Shown here piece after piece: positions 46,112 through 57,066 of a stretch of DNA of 64,000 nt (position 1 is the stretch's first letter; each line of letters opens with the position of its first letter). The DNA lies in the NCBI RefSeq assembly GCF_037392515.1, contig NW_027133893.1:620001-684000 (forward strand), in the 5' to 3' direction. The DNA comes from Haliotis asinina. Taxonomy: Eukaryota; Mollusca; Gastropoda; Lepetellida; Haliotidae. The translations under genes were made by a program, and so were the position numbers. The notes beneath the pieces were generated by a model that was not told the DNA's origin, did not search any database, and saw only the letters and a program-made list of their open reading frames with translations.

Positions 46112-46385
46112 GACCCGTGAAGGTCCCGGGGTAGAATAGGCCTTCAGCAACCCATGCTTGCCATAAAAGGTGACTATGCTTGTCGTAAGAGGCGACTAAC
46201 GGGATCGGGTGGTCAGACTAGCTGACTTGGTTGACACATGTCATCGGTTCCCAATTGCGCAGATCGATGCTCATGTTGTTGATCACTGGATTGTCTGGTC
46301 CAGACTCGATTATTTACAGACCGTCGCCATATAGCTGGAATATTGCTGAGTGCGACGTAAAACTAAACTCACTCACTCACTCACT
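46112..46385 (+). mobile_element. SINE, complete copy inside polB
   Basis: 274 bp flanked by a perfect 11-bp duplication. The 5' end is GACCCGTGAAGGTCCCGGGG. The body has CATGCTTGCCATAAAAGG, CTTGTCGTAAGAGGCGACTA and GGGATCGGGTGGTCAG. The 3' end is GCCATATAGCTGGAATATTG, then CTGAGTGCGACGTAAAAC and (ACTC)n. I see no clear pol III A and B boxes of a tRNA head, so its promoter type is open. It lies in an older polymerase gene, so it came later than the Polinton. Confidence 0.92.
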
Positions 46386-46396
46386 GAAGATGAAGG
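46386..46396. repeat. 11-bp SINE target-site duplication, copy 2
   Basis: GAAGATGAAGG, identical to 46101-46111; the polymerase frame resumes in it. Confidence 0.9.
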
Positions 46397-48200
46397 CATT
46401 CCATGCCTGGACTGCAAGAGGTGGTTTCCCACTTCCTATTGTTACCAGCGCCACAAAGAGATGCATCCGAACAAAGCTGGTATGTTGACTAGCACGTGCC
46501 AATCCTTACATCGTTGTTCCAACTGCCATCAGGAGGACAATACCTTCAACCATACATGTTCGGAACAACGACTATGTAAGAACTGCAAGGAGCCCCTTAC
46601 CCAGAAACACCTGTGCTATGTCACACCCATAGTGGAGGACCAAGACACCGTCTCAAAATATGATCAACAAAAGTTTATATTTTATGACTTTGAATGTCAG
46701 CAGGAGACGGGTGTTCATATACCAAACTAGTGTGTAGTGCATCTTGGATGTGGTAGGTGTATTGGGGACACATCAACCGATCTGTGTGTTCGATGTCCTT
46801 GGAGAAAGGAAGATGTAGGGCCTTCTAGATCACTAGTCTTCAGAGGAGACAACACTTTGGAGGAAATGGGAGGGTGGCTTCTATCCCTTGTTGACAAGAA
46901 ACCAAACAAGAAGAGAAAGAGGGATGTCCCTAATTCGGCTATACAGGAAGACCAAGCTGGTGAGGAAGACAAAGATGAGGTGTTGGTCATAGCCCACAAT
47001 TATCGTGGATATGATGGTCATCTGCTGCTACAATACTTTAACAAGCACTTGGTGGCTGCTCCAAACATTGTACTCAGGGGCCAGCAGATTCTGATGATGA
47101 AAGTGGGGCGATGGACCTTCAAAGATTCTTTGAATTTCCTCAACATGCCGTTGAAATCATTTCCGAAAACCTTTGAACTGTCTGAGCTGTCAAAAGGGTA
47201 CTTCCCTCATTTCTTCAATACGAAAGTCAACAATAATTACGTAGGAGCCTACCCTCCCATGGACACCTATGGTCCTGACAGTATGTCCTCAGGTGAACGT
47301 GAAACTTTCATCAAATGGTACAATGAGAAAAAGTCTGCAAATGCTGTATTCACCATGTCTGAGGACATACTGTCTTACTGCCAAAGTGATGTCGATATTC
47401 TGAGGAGAGGATGTGCTGCTTTCCGTGACGTATTCATCAGCCAAAACAACGTGGATCCTTTTCTAGATGCAACAACCCTGCCTATGGCGTGTATGCTCGT
47501 GTTCAGGAAAAACTACCTGGAGCCTAAAACCATTGCCATCATACCACCTCATGGATACAAACCGGAGAGACGCTACTCGATACAGTGTCTCCAGTGGTTA
47601 AGATGGTTAGTGCATCAAGACCCAAATCTCAAAATAGAGCATGCACGCAATGGAGTGAGTGAGTGAGTGAGTTAAAATTTAACGTCACATCGGCGATATC
47701 TCAGCCATATAGTGACGAGAACATCTAATATCAAAATTAATTATATGTCTACTATAAAACCTGTCAACGAAGGACAGTAAAACAACTAGAATATCACAAA
47801 TGAAATTAAAACTAGCACGGAAAGTTAAAAACAACATCACCATTAGGACAATACACTATAAAATCAGGCTATAGATCGCCAGCAACTGAAGGTAGATCAC
47901 CAAACTAGGGACCATGGGGACTTACAGTACCTTTGCTACCTGCATGGACCCTAGTTGGATTTACATAATCCCTTCAGCTGATGGCGATTGTAGGAAATTT
48001 TAGCCAAAATTAAAAGAACAAGAATACTACATTGAAAAATCCTGGTATGTTTACACTGACTTTGAACGATGTGGGACTTACGTACCCTCTCAGGGAGGAC
48101 AATGATTTTACAATACTTCGACCCCCTTCGAGGGTACAGCCACAAACTTCCTAGTCTAACTACCAAACATTAAAATACATCTATCTACAGAACATATTAT

Positions 48201-51200
48201 TCAGAATTCAACTAATAAATCGATTTCCTTTAAAAATCCAATAATTAAATGAGAACTAACTGTGTTAAAAAGATCTTTAACTGTTTTAACAGTAAAATAT
48301 TTCTCCCTTGTGATGGAGAATTCAACACAGTCAAGCAGTATATGATTGACCGTGACTCTCTCATCACAAGGGATACAGAACGGTATCACCTTTTAATAAG
48401 TATTTGTGAGTATATCGTATGGCCAATGCGACATCGTCGCATGATGACCTCTTCAGATCTGGACTGACAACCCAAGTAGGTGTAACCAATGTAGGGTTTT
48501 CTTTCATGTAATTTATTGATACCTGCTTGAGTGTCCCACCTCTTCTGCATTAGATCAAGGGTTTAAGTTCCAATGCTAGCTTTGTAATCCGAGTAAGGAA
48601 CAAGAAGTGGTGTCACAGATTTGTTGACTGCTGCCTTGGCAGCAAAATCGGCCATTGTGTTACCAGAAATGCCTACGTGGCTGGGTAACCAGCAGAGGAC
48701 GATGTCGTATTGGCCAGTAGCAAGACCATTATATAGTTCAATAATTTCGATTAAAAGTGGATGTTTACACGATAGGTTTTTAATAGCCTGAAGGCAAGAA
48801 AGAGAGTCTGAATAAATTATATACTGTTTATGTTTAGGGTGTCTTTCAATATGTTTAAGAGCCGTTAATATGGCATTTGCTTCAGCTTTGAAAATAGAGG
48901 CATTGACCGGTATTCTAGACGATATTGTTGTAGAACCAATGACAGTGGCACAGGCCACAGCGCCACCGTCCTTGGACCCGTCTGTGAACAAGGATTTGTA
49001 AATGCTATATTTACCTTTTAACTGATTTGATCCTTGTTTTGTATTGTAATACATTTGTTTTGGATTTCGTAAACATTGTCAGGGTGAGGTCAATCTCTGG
49101 TCTAACCAATTGCCAAGGAGGAGACGAAAGAAGACGGGAAGGAGCTATATTTTGTAGCTTAATAACAGCAACAGAAAGGAAAGGTTTAATTCGTATTCCA
49201 AGAGGCGGAATAAGTTGTTTCCCATACAAATCCTTGCAAGAGAAGATTAAAAACGCAGTTGTATGCAGGGTTGGATTCATTGATTCATTAGAAAACAGTT
49301 TTGTAACATATTGCAAAGAGAGCTTAATACGCCGATGGTTCAAAGTAGGCTCATCGGCTTCAACATAAAGACTGTCAACGGGAAAAGTTCGAAAGGATCC
49401 AAGACAAAGTTTTAGACTGTAGTGATGAATAGAATCTAACAGTTTCAGGTTGCTTTTGCAGGCTCCGCCATACACAACGGAGCCGTAATCAAGTTTGGAT
49501 CGTATAAGAGCTCGGTATAGTTGGAGGAGGGTTTTCTGGTCTGCACCCCACTTTGTATTAGATACGACCTTCAGCAAATCGAGGGCCTTCATGCGTTTAT
49601 TTTTTAAATATTTAATGTGTGGTCGAAATGTTAAATGTTCATCAAAAAGTATGCCCAAGAATTTTGCTTCTTTAACAACTGTAACAGGTGTGTTATCTAG
49701 ATACAGTTCGGGGTCTTTATGAGGTTTATACTTTCGGCAAAAGTGGATGCAATTAGGTTTGGATTTTGAAAATTTAAATCCATTTTCCGTACACCATTTA
49801 TCAATCTTATTTAAACAAAGCTGGAGTTGTCTTTCAATTGTGTGCATGTTTTTCCCACGACAGGAAATATTAAAATCATCCACGAAAAGTGATCCATCAA
49901 TTGAATCATTTAAAACCTTTGCTAAACTGTTGATTTTAATGCTAAATAAAGTGACAGACAAAATACTGCCTTGTGGGACACCCTGATCTTGAGCATAATA
50001 ATCAGACAAGGTAGAACCCACGCGGACTTGAAATTGCCTGTCAGCTAAAAATTCGGATATAAATTGAGGCAGACGGCCTCGCAATCCAAAGTCATGAATA
50101 TCTTTTAAAATACCGTGACACTGTATGCTGTTTGGATACAATGGCATTCTTTACGAATGATTCCAATCGAATCAAATGGTCAATGGTACTTCGATTGTTG
50201 CGAAAACCACATTGAATATCTGTTACCATATCAATCTGTTATTGACCATGCGTTCCATGGTTTTGCAAACGCAGCTAGTCAGTGAAATAGGTCTATAATT
50301 AGATGGATCAGTATGATCACGTCCAGGTTTAGGTATGGGAACAACTATGGCATCACGTCAGGATGAAGGAAATTAACCTGACGTCCAAATTTCATCAAAG
50401 ATATTCAACAAAGTCTGTAAACACGATCCTGGTAAGTCTTTCAGGAGTTAATAATGTATACCATCAGCTCCTGTAGCGGTATTATTAGCTTGTTCAAGAG
50501 CATTATAAACGTCGTGGATAGAAAAGAGTTCGTTATAATCTTCCCCGTTGTCCGAAAGAAAATTGATGGGTTTCTTCTCCTGTTGTTCTTGGTATTTTTG
50601 AAATTTTGGAACATAATTGGACGAGGAAGAATGTTTGGCAAGCGTGTCACCCAATTTATTTGCGATATCGGATGGATCAGTTAACAACTGATCTCCAGAT
50701 TTTAGATGGTAGATGCTTGATTTGGTCCCCTTACCTTTAATTTTCTGGATCATGTTCCAAACCTTTGACATTGGCGTTCGTGAAGTTATCTTTGACACAT
50801 AATTTTGCCAAGACTTGCGTTTATTTTGTATAAAAATACGCCGGGCTTTAGCATTTAGTATTTTATATTTATTTAAGTTATGGACCATGGGATGGCGACG
50901 GAAATAATGTTCAGCCTTCTTCCGTGCCTTCCTAGCTTGTTTGCAATCAGTTGTAAACCATGGTTTACGTATGTGAGAATTTGGAGAGGACTTTGGAATA
51001 CAATCTTCATTTTGAGAAGTTCAGCAGAGAAAGATTCTATAGGATCTGCAACATCTGTAAAAGCATCAGGTGTTAGTTTACTAGTACAAAGAGTTGCATA
51101 CAAATTCCAGTCAGCCTTAGTGAAATTCCATCTGGATGATGGAGGAACATCAGATGGACACACAGCTGTGAGAACAGTAGGGAAATGGTCACTTTCGCAC

Positions 51201-51820
51201 AAGTCATCGTGAACCGACCACTCGAATTCACCCAGTAAATTGGAATCCACTATTGACAAGTCCAGAGAAGAATAACTGCCAGTTCCAGGATGAAGATAAG
51301 TGTAAGAACTATCATTAAAAATACATAAATCATTGTTTGAGAAAAACTCCTCTAAGATTTTACCGTTTGTATTGATGTTAGTACTACCCCAAAGAGGGTT
51401 ATGACCATTTAAATCTCCCAGGATGACACAGGGCTTCGGTACCTGGTCATATAATGTTTGAAGGTCAACCTGTTGGAGACAAAACGAAGGTGGAATATAT
51501 AAAGAACAAAGAGTGAAAATAATATTCAGGGTTACAGCGACAGCCTGGAGAGGGGTATTAAGAGGAACAGGACTGTGAATAACACCCTGCCTCACCATAA
51601 TAGAAGATCCTCCAGTAGCTTTATAACCTGGAGGGGAAAAGTGATGGTAAGAAGTACATGATCTCAAGGCAAAATTATCTGTAGCTTTAAGGAAAGTTTC
51701 CTGTAAGCAAAAGGCTGATGGTTTTAGATCTTGTATTAATAGCTGAAGATCATTACAATTATTACGAAGTCCTCTACAATTGACCCGTGAAGGTCCCGGG
51801 GTAGAATAGGCCTTCAGCAA
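48201..51820 (-). pseudogene. LINE ORF2 of the diverged subfamily (broken)
   Basis: EEP endonuclease (51820-50873) with NCRGLRNNCND, CLQETFLKATD, CVILGDLNGHNPLWG and SDHFPTVL. A linker follows (50888-50448). RT comes next, with the end of the fingers lost around 50150-50400 by frame changes and a small deletion, then GVPQGSILS and SLFVDDFNISC (50147-49011). RNase H (49054-48563) has TDGSKDGGAVACA, KAEANAILTAL and HVGISGNTMADFAAKAAV. The Cys/His tail is at 48389-48201. At least four frame changes or stops are present. The N-terminal methionine-less start matches the ORF1-ORF2 arrangement of the other copies. Confidence 0.87.
51771..51781. repeat. 11-bp SINE target-site duplication, copy 1
   Basis: CCTCTACAATT, repeated at 52052-52062. 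Confidence 0.93.
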
Positions 51821-52051
51821 CCCATGCTTGCCATAAAAGGCGACTCAGCTTGTCGTAAGAGGCGACTAACGGGATCGGGTGGTCAGGCTCGCTGACTTGG
51901 TTGACACATGTCATCGGTTCCCAGTTGCGCAGATCGATGCTCATGTTGTTGATCACTGGATTGTCTGGTCCAGACTCGATTATTTACAGACCGCTGCCAT
52001 ATAGCTGTAATATTGCTGAGTGCGGCGTAAAACTAAACTCACTCACTCACT
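51782..52051 (+). mobile_element. SINE, complete copy inside a LINE
   Basis: 270 bp, same family and same 5' base as 46112-46385, with an (ACTC)n tail and a perfect 11-bp duplication. It lies at the start of LINE ORF2, in the opposite orientation to the LINE. It is less diverged than the copies in the giant inverted repeat. Confidence 0.94.
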
Positions 52052-52062
52052 CCTCTACAATT
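52052..52062. repeat. 11-bp SINE target-site duplication, copy 2
   Basis: CCTCTACAATT, identical to 51771-51781. Confidence 0.93.
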
Positions 52063-52222
52063 CCATTGAAATAAAGTAGTGGAAGAAGTCATGGTGGTTC
52101 AATTGGAGATCGAGCACGTGGAGAAGGTCTTCGCTGATCTGATAGCGATGGCGTGACCTCCATGTCCAGAGGTTCAAAAGTGTTGTGAACCTCTGGAGGA
52201 ACAGTTAAAGGAAGAGGCACTT

Positions 52223-53443
52223 CTATGTGCTTAAGTGCCCTAGTTTCTTTCTTTTTGAGTTGTTTTTCTGTTGTTTGTTCGTAAGACGTTTAGGTTTGTT
52301 TACCGATGCTGGCTGTACTTCAGGGTCTGAAAGAACTTCAGGTGCTGGCGATGTAGTGGTGGTTAATGGTGTGGGAGACATTGCTGGAAGCATATGGTCA
52401 GCTTCAGTCTCTGTCTGAGTGGCAGCACCATTTCTGGCACCAGAAACACTGTACAAAACAGTTTGGTCATCTAAGACCCAGGTGATCGCAGTTTGACATC
52501 CCTGATCAACCTTTGTACAAGGAGTAGAAACAGCTACTGTGTACGTCTTTGCAGACGACATGTGACTTGTAACTGGTAAAAGTTTCTTTGCTTCTTTGAA
52601 GGATATATTGTTGGTGTGCTTCAATTTCAAAATTTGTGCTTGTCTTTCATATGCTGGACATGATTTGGAAAATGACATATGGTTACCATTGCAGTTCGCA
52701 CATTTTATTTCATTTGCGCAGTTGACATTTTCATGTTTCCCACTACAACGGGAGCAAACTGGGGAGCTGTGACATGACTTAGCTCCATGTCCAAACTGTT
52801 GACATTTGAAACATCGAAGCGGATTGGGAATATACACTTCCACGTCAATGTTAAAATATTCAGCTTTTATTGATTTTGGTAAGGACGTGAGACAGATAAA
52901 CAGGTATGTATTCGTCCGAATGGTATCATCACCTATTTTCCTAGAGAATCTCTTGACAGTGGTGACACCCTGGGATTTCAGTTCAGAAGCAATTTCGCCT
53001 TCTGACATGTCAGCAAGACATTTTGCCCGATCACGTATGATGCCTCTGCACGTATTAAGAGTTTTATGAACGGAGACAGTAATCCCAGTATTCGCAAACT
53101 GGCGAGCTGCGAGCAAATTAACAGATTGCTGTCTCTTTGCACATTCAACTAACAGAGAACCTGTCCTGAGACGTGTTACATTTCTCACTTCACCACATAT
53201 TCCAGCAATGGCTTTTGATATGGCAAAGGGGTTAAGCTTCAATGGTTGTCCATCAATTCCGTCCACAACTAAAAAGCGCGGCCAGGATTCACCACTGACA
53301 GCAGTAGAGTCATCATCAGAAGATGATAAACCATCTGTTTCTGATTGGGGGTAGCCATAATGAAGAAAGGATATTCGACAACCCTGCTCCCACCCACCAT
53401 GGAGTGTCAACAAGGACGGTGTCGAAGTGGAAACCGACTCCAA
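52223..53443 (-). CDS. LINE ORF1 of the diverged subfamily, long open frame
   Basis: 406 codons open to the stop at 52223. The natural start is unclear: the ATG at the place used by other copies lies in a neighbouring frame (near 53360), so the first ~30 codons may be artefact. It contains WPRFLVVDGIDGQPLKLNPF, TVSVHKTLNTCRGIIRD and a methionine/lysine-rich RRM-like region. Three zinc knuckles follow (CFKCQQFGHGAKSC, CSRCSGKHENVNC, CANCNGNHMSFSKSC) and a Ser/Thr/Pro-rich tail ending in KQQKNNSKRKKL. It is an RNA-binding coat protein of the retrotransposon by family. No internal stop is seen. Confidence 0.75.
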   Translation of the reverse strand: MESVSTSTPSLLTLHGGWEQGCRISFLHYGYPQSETDGLSSSDDDSTAVSGESWPRFLVVDGIDGQPLKLNPFAISKAIAGICGEVRNVTRLRTGSLLVECAKRQQSVNLLAARQFANTGITVSVHKTLNTCRGIIRDRAKCLADMSEGEIASELKSQGVTTVKRFSRKIGDDTIRTNTYLFICLTSLPKSIKAEYFNIDVEVYIPNPLRCFKCQQFGHGAKSCHSSPVCSRCSGKHENVNCANEIKCANCNGNHMSFSKSCPAYERQAQILKLKHTNNISFKEAKKLLPVTSHMSSAKTYTVAVSTPCTKVDQGCQTAITWVLDDQTVLYSVSGARNGAATQTETEADHMLPAMSPTPLTTTTSPAPEVLSDPEVQPASVNKPKRLTNKQQKNNSKRKKLGHLST

Positions 53444-54246
53444 ACCACCAGGGTCACAGGGTTGTTATACTCTAGCACTACAGACACAGGTAGCTAAAAT
53501 TGTCAAACAGAAGAAAAGTCATGTTGGTTCCGCCCATGGCTATTATCTGAAGACACATAGAACACGGAGGTCAGTATTGCCAGATTGGCCCATGAGCCAC
53601 CGCCTTCTGGCATAGGACTCTAGGCATAGCAACAATTTTCAAACATGAGAAAAAATATCACAAAAATATTTCGTGGAAAAGATACAAAGATATACATAAT
53701 CCACATTTGATGTTGACCATGCACAGGGCATGACATGACCAGCCCGTCTAGGTGAAGTCAGGGCCAAAGTGGTGTGTTGAGCAATAGGAACACGGTTGCA
53801 GGCACCTATTGCCCTCAACCACCAGGATCCCTTCCTCCACCGACACAGGGTTGCAACCCACGGCCAACGGGTTGGTGGACCAAATATCCCACCGGGTCCT
53901 CAACGGGGGTGTCGGCGAGCTCTTGGCGTTACCCAGCACCCACCACAAGGGGGTGGCTCGCCACGGGTGGAACTGCAGAGGACTTTGGTATACACTCATC
54001 AGCTATGGAATTCAGTTCATCAGAAAAGCATTTAATAGCATCAACAACGTCAATAAAACGTTCAGGTTTAAGTTTTGCAGCACACAGTGTTTCATATAAA
54101 CCCCAGTTAGCCTTTTTAAAATTCCGTCTTGATGATGGAGGAACATCAGATGGAGTTACAGATTTTAAGACAGTAGGAAAATGGTCACTTCCACAGAGGT
54201 CATTGTGGACTGACCATTCGAATTCATTTAGTAGTTCTTAATTTGT

Positions 54247-54825
54247 GAGTGACACGTCGAGAGCAGAATAAGTCCCTGTACCAGGGTGTAAATATGTGTT
54301 GGAACCATCATTATAAATACATAAGTCATTGTCAGAACAAAAGTCCTCCAACAATTTATCTTTAGTGTTTGTAGTTACACTACCCTAGAGTGGGTTGTGC
54401 CCATTTCAATCTCCCATTATAATACAGGGCTTCGGGAGTTGGTCATATAGAGCTTGGTGATCAGTTTTGGCAAACGTCGAAGACGGCGAGACAAAGAGAG
54501 GGCACAGCGTAAACGCTACACGTAAAGTAATTCTCACTGCAACAGCCTGCATATTAGTATTAAGTGATAGAGGACTTTGAATAACGTTTTGTCTGACTAG
54601 AATGGATGATTCGCCAGTGGCCCTATCACCTGCAGGTGCAAAACAATGATATGCATTAAAATGACGAAGGTCAAATGTATCTGTTTGTTTTAAATATGTC
54701 TCTTGGACACATATCACTGAAGGTGTAAAATCTGGGACTAATAGCTGAAATTCATGTAAATTAGTCCTCAATCCTCTGCAGTTCCACTGTAGAATATTAT
54801 TGCAATAAAGTATCTTTTGGGGCAA
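54247..54825 (-). pseudogene. LINE ORF2 fragment: EEP endonuclease
   Basis: Shows LQWNCRGLRTNLHEFQLLVP, CVQETYLKQTDTFD and KPCIIMGD, the first motifs of the apurinic-type endonuclease. The frame is lost after IIMGD near 54406. A later part (ANWGLYETLC-type sequence) continues to 53971. The usual catalytic histidine region near 54190 is present but out of frame. Confidence 0.75.
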
Positions 54826-56070
54826 TTTATTGGGGATCTACCCCTTGCCTTTCTAGAGGGCGACAAGCTATGTGCCCTGTGGGGGTTGTTTTCGGACACA
54901 TCCATGTCCTCCAATGATCCCAATTTGTTAAACAGCTGGATTTTGTTTATTGAACCTTTCGAGGCTCTGCCACTTTGACATTTTTGTGATGAAGATACAT
55001 TTCCTGATTTCACCGGGTGTTTAGGAAAGTCTTTCACATTTGTTTGAGAATCAGATTTAGATGGTGAGTGGGATTTAGATGCCTTAGCTATAGATGCATC
55101 CTGTATACGGGATGAGTCTGGAAGAACTTCTGCAGTCTCAATGGATATTTCAGGTGACAGAATCTGAGGTGAATCAGTATTTGTCCATGTCCAGTTGGTT
55201 TGACAGCTTATAGACATTTTGGTTATTTTGGCTGTATCAGACGGTGTTCGAGATACGGAAGCATAAGTTTCAGATTTTTGCACTTGTATTTTGGCTTCAG
55301 CAAAACTAACGTCTTGTGTAAAATATATTTTGTTGATTTCCATTTTGCTGTTTCCAAATGGGACACTCCTGTCAGGAAGATGAGTGGTTTCCTTCACAAT
55401 TAGTACATTTTCTGAAAGTGCTGTTGCAGTTTTCTGTCGTGTGAGTTTTTCCGCTACAGTGAGCACATGTAACAGATGATTTACATGTATTGATACCATG
55501 GCCGTATCTTAGGAATGTAAGTATCCACATTGATGTTACAGTAGCCAGCCTTTATTGATTTTTGAGCAATTGGACAGGAAAGCAGGTATGTGTTTGTCTG
55601 AAGGGTTTCATTATTTCAACGAGTTTTGAATCGCTTAACGAAAGTGACTCCTTGATCCTTCATCTCTGACATGATATCAAATTCTGTCATGTCAGCAAAC
55701 AAGTGATCACGGTCTCCCACCATTCCTTTACTTGTATTCAAGGTTCTGTGTGCTGAGACCAACACAGGAATGTTCACAAACGATTCAGTCGCCATCAGGT
55801 TCGTGGCTTGCTGCCGTTTACTACATTCAACAAGTAAAGCATCTGAACGCAAGCGTCTGATGTTTTTGACTTCACCCTCAATTCGTCGTATTCCCTTGGA
55901 TACCACAAAAGGGTTCTATTTCAATGGAGTCTTATCCAGAGTCTCAATTACGATAAAACGTGGCCAGTAGTCAAATGCTTTGGTGGATCTGTGTTCAGTA
56001 TTATCAAGATCAATGTCAAGTGGACGTTTTGTCTTTTTGGTAGGGGTTTGGCATTCCGTGGTTAGTATTT
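54768..56070 (-). pseudogene. LINE ORF1 fragments
   Basis: N-terminal part 55906-55616 (VSKGIRRIEGEVKNIRRLRS, VLVSAHRTLNTSKGMVGDRD). C-terminal part 55499-54768 has KMEINKIYFTQDVSFAEAK, a Ser-rich region and RGRSPINCPKR. A piece around 55510, including the first zinc knuckle, is deleted. The usual stop codon TAG has become TAC, so the frame runs on into the start of ORF2 sequence. Confidence 0.75.
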
Positions 56071-56635
56071 ATTGGTTCATCACCCGAGCTCCCCACCCAC
56101 TACGGAGTATCACAAGGACAGTGCTAAAAACAAGCGGATCTCCAGCTTGCAGCACCAAGGATACCCGGATGATATACTCCAGCAGAAAAATTAAAGTTTA
56201 ATCATTCCACCAGATTGGCCCATGTACCACCGCCTTCTGGGCATAGGACTCTAGGCAAAAACATGAAAGTGTATATTTGAAATTACGAGGGTCCAAAAAT
56301 TCGCCAAGACTTACAAGGAAAAAAATTTCAGATATTTACATTACATAATGTAACACTCAGGGCTTGGCGTGACCAGCTGATTGGTTGAACCGGGCCCATT
56401 CAATCACCCGTCTAGGTGAAGTAAGGGTCGAAGGGGGTGTTGAGCAAAGGGAACGCGGTTACAGGCTCCCAGTTCCCTCAACCCCCAAACTCCCGTCCTC
56501 CACCGACACAGGGCCGCAACCCAGGCCAAACGGGTTGAGGGACCAAATATCCCCCCCAGGTCCACAACGGGGTTGTTGGCGAGCTCTTAGCGTTATTCAG
56601 CACCCACCACGAGGAGGTGGCTCGCCACGGGTGCC

Positions 56636-56835
56636 TGTATTTGTTGATAAACTTACAGATTGAAATAAGAAAATGCAATATTCAGGTAAATATTTCCTCA
56701 AATATTCATTTTCACAAGGCAGAATAGTTTGTGTGGGGGTGGGGTGTTTGGCCCCAAATCCCTAAAACAAGTACTATTTTCAAGCTTTTGCTACTTGTAC
56801 AGAAATCATTGCAAAGTGTTTATGTAATTGAGACA
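56636..56835. other. Short unassigned spacer
   Basis: AT-rich flank between the LINE 5' end and the tRNA-like copies. No feature seen. Confidence 0.35.
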
Positions 56836-56928
56836 GTCGCGATGACTGAGCGGGTTAGGCTGCTGACTTTGCGTGTTGGCGATTATGTGCCTGACTCTGA
56901 GGATGCGGGTTCGAACCACGGATGGCAC
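56836..56928 (+). repeat. tRNA-like sequence (class II type), copy 1
   Basis: About 93 bases with GTCGCGATGACTGAGCGGGT (A-box-like D arm) and GCGGGTTCGAACC (B box), a length typical of Leu/Ser tRNAs with a long variable arm. The acceptor stem and anticodon arm do not pair well, so a working tRNA is unlikely. It is better read as a tRNA-derived repeat. Confidence 0.6.
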
Positions 56929-56930
56929 GC

Positions 56931-56965
56931 TAAGTCAGCTGCCTAAACCGCTCAGTCATCGCGAC
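56931..56965 (-). repeat. tRNA-like sequence, inverted partial copy 2
   Basis: Reverse complement of the 5' third of copy 1 (GTCGCGATGACTGAGCGG and GGCAGCTGACTTAG). Directly upstream on its strand is TGTGGAA, shared with copy 3. Confidence 0.65.
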
Positions 56966-57066
56966 TTCCACAAACAATGAAATGAAAGCCATTTCACACT
57001 TATCAGAGGGGTACACAAAGTACGCAGTCTAGACTACTAGTTGTCCGACTTTCATTTTTTGTGGAA

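Larger units (their letters stand above)
38582..47652. mobile_element. Polinton/Maverick (adintovirus-like) fragment, about 9 kb
   Basis: A block of genes that occur together only in Polintons/adintoviruses. On the minus strand these are double jelly-roll capsid start, basic core-like protein, membrane-plus-penton-like protein, chromodomain integrase, conserved small proteins, FtsK/HerA-type packaging ATPase and a PC4-like protein. On the plus strand there is a protein-primed family B DNA polymerase. Both ends are lost: the capsid gene runs into a minisatellite and the polymerase into a LINE. No terminal inverted repeats or cysteine protease were found. Nonsense and frameshift changes show an old endogenous copy that cannot make virus-like particles. 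Confidence 0.9.
44794..47652 (+). pseudogene. polB: Protein-primed DNA polymerase B (N-terminal and exonuclease part, broken)
   Basis: Starts at ATG 44794 or 44827. The N-terminus is a long acidic helical tract (HLEEVEQRLEQEEDELLASH), then a Polinton-specific region (QCIVRIKNYDDLCFARAVVVG). The exonuclease motifs are present: Exo I FIFYDFECQQETG (46675-46715), Exo II HNYRGYDGHLLLQYF (46996-47040), Exo III YCQSDVDIL (47375-47401). Cysteine pairs (CSNCHQEDNTF, CKNCKEPL) precede Exo I. Breaks: a 14-bp tandem duplication at 45783-45810 shifts the frame, a SINE sits at 46112-46385, TAG lies at 46728-46730, and a LINE cuts the gene at 47652. The palm and the terminal-protein-primed synthesis motifs are therefore missing. 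It would have copied the element genome. Confidence 0.9.
47653..53968 (-). mobile_element. Full-length-type LINE of a diverged subfamily
   Basis: On the minus strand: 5' end CACCCGTGGCGAGCC at 53968, 5' UTR to about 53400, ORF1, ORF2 with a SINE at 51782-52051, 3' UTR and (CTCA)n tail ending at 47653. Its ORF1 and parts of ORF2 differ clearly from the other copies (for example knuckles CFKCQQFGHGAKSC and CSRCSGKHENVNC), so it is a separate subfamily. The 3' junction lies in Polinton polB. The 5' junction lies in another LINE, so no target-site duplication pairs up. Confidence 0.9.
53969..56635 (-). mobile_element. 5' half of another LINE, joined to the copy on its left
   Basis: On the minus strand: complete 5' end (GGCACCCGTGGCGAGCC near 56635), 5' UTR, a broken ORF1 and the endonuclease part of ORF2. 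Sequence stops at CAAAGTCCTCTGCAGTTC and changes directly to the 5' end of the neighbouring LINE (53968). RT, RNase H and 3' UTR are missing. Confidence 0.88.
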
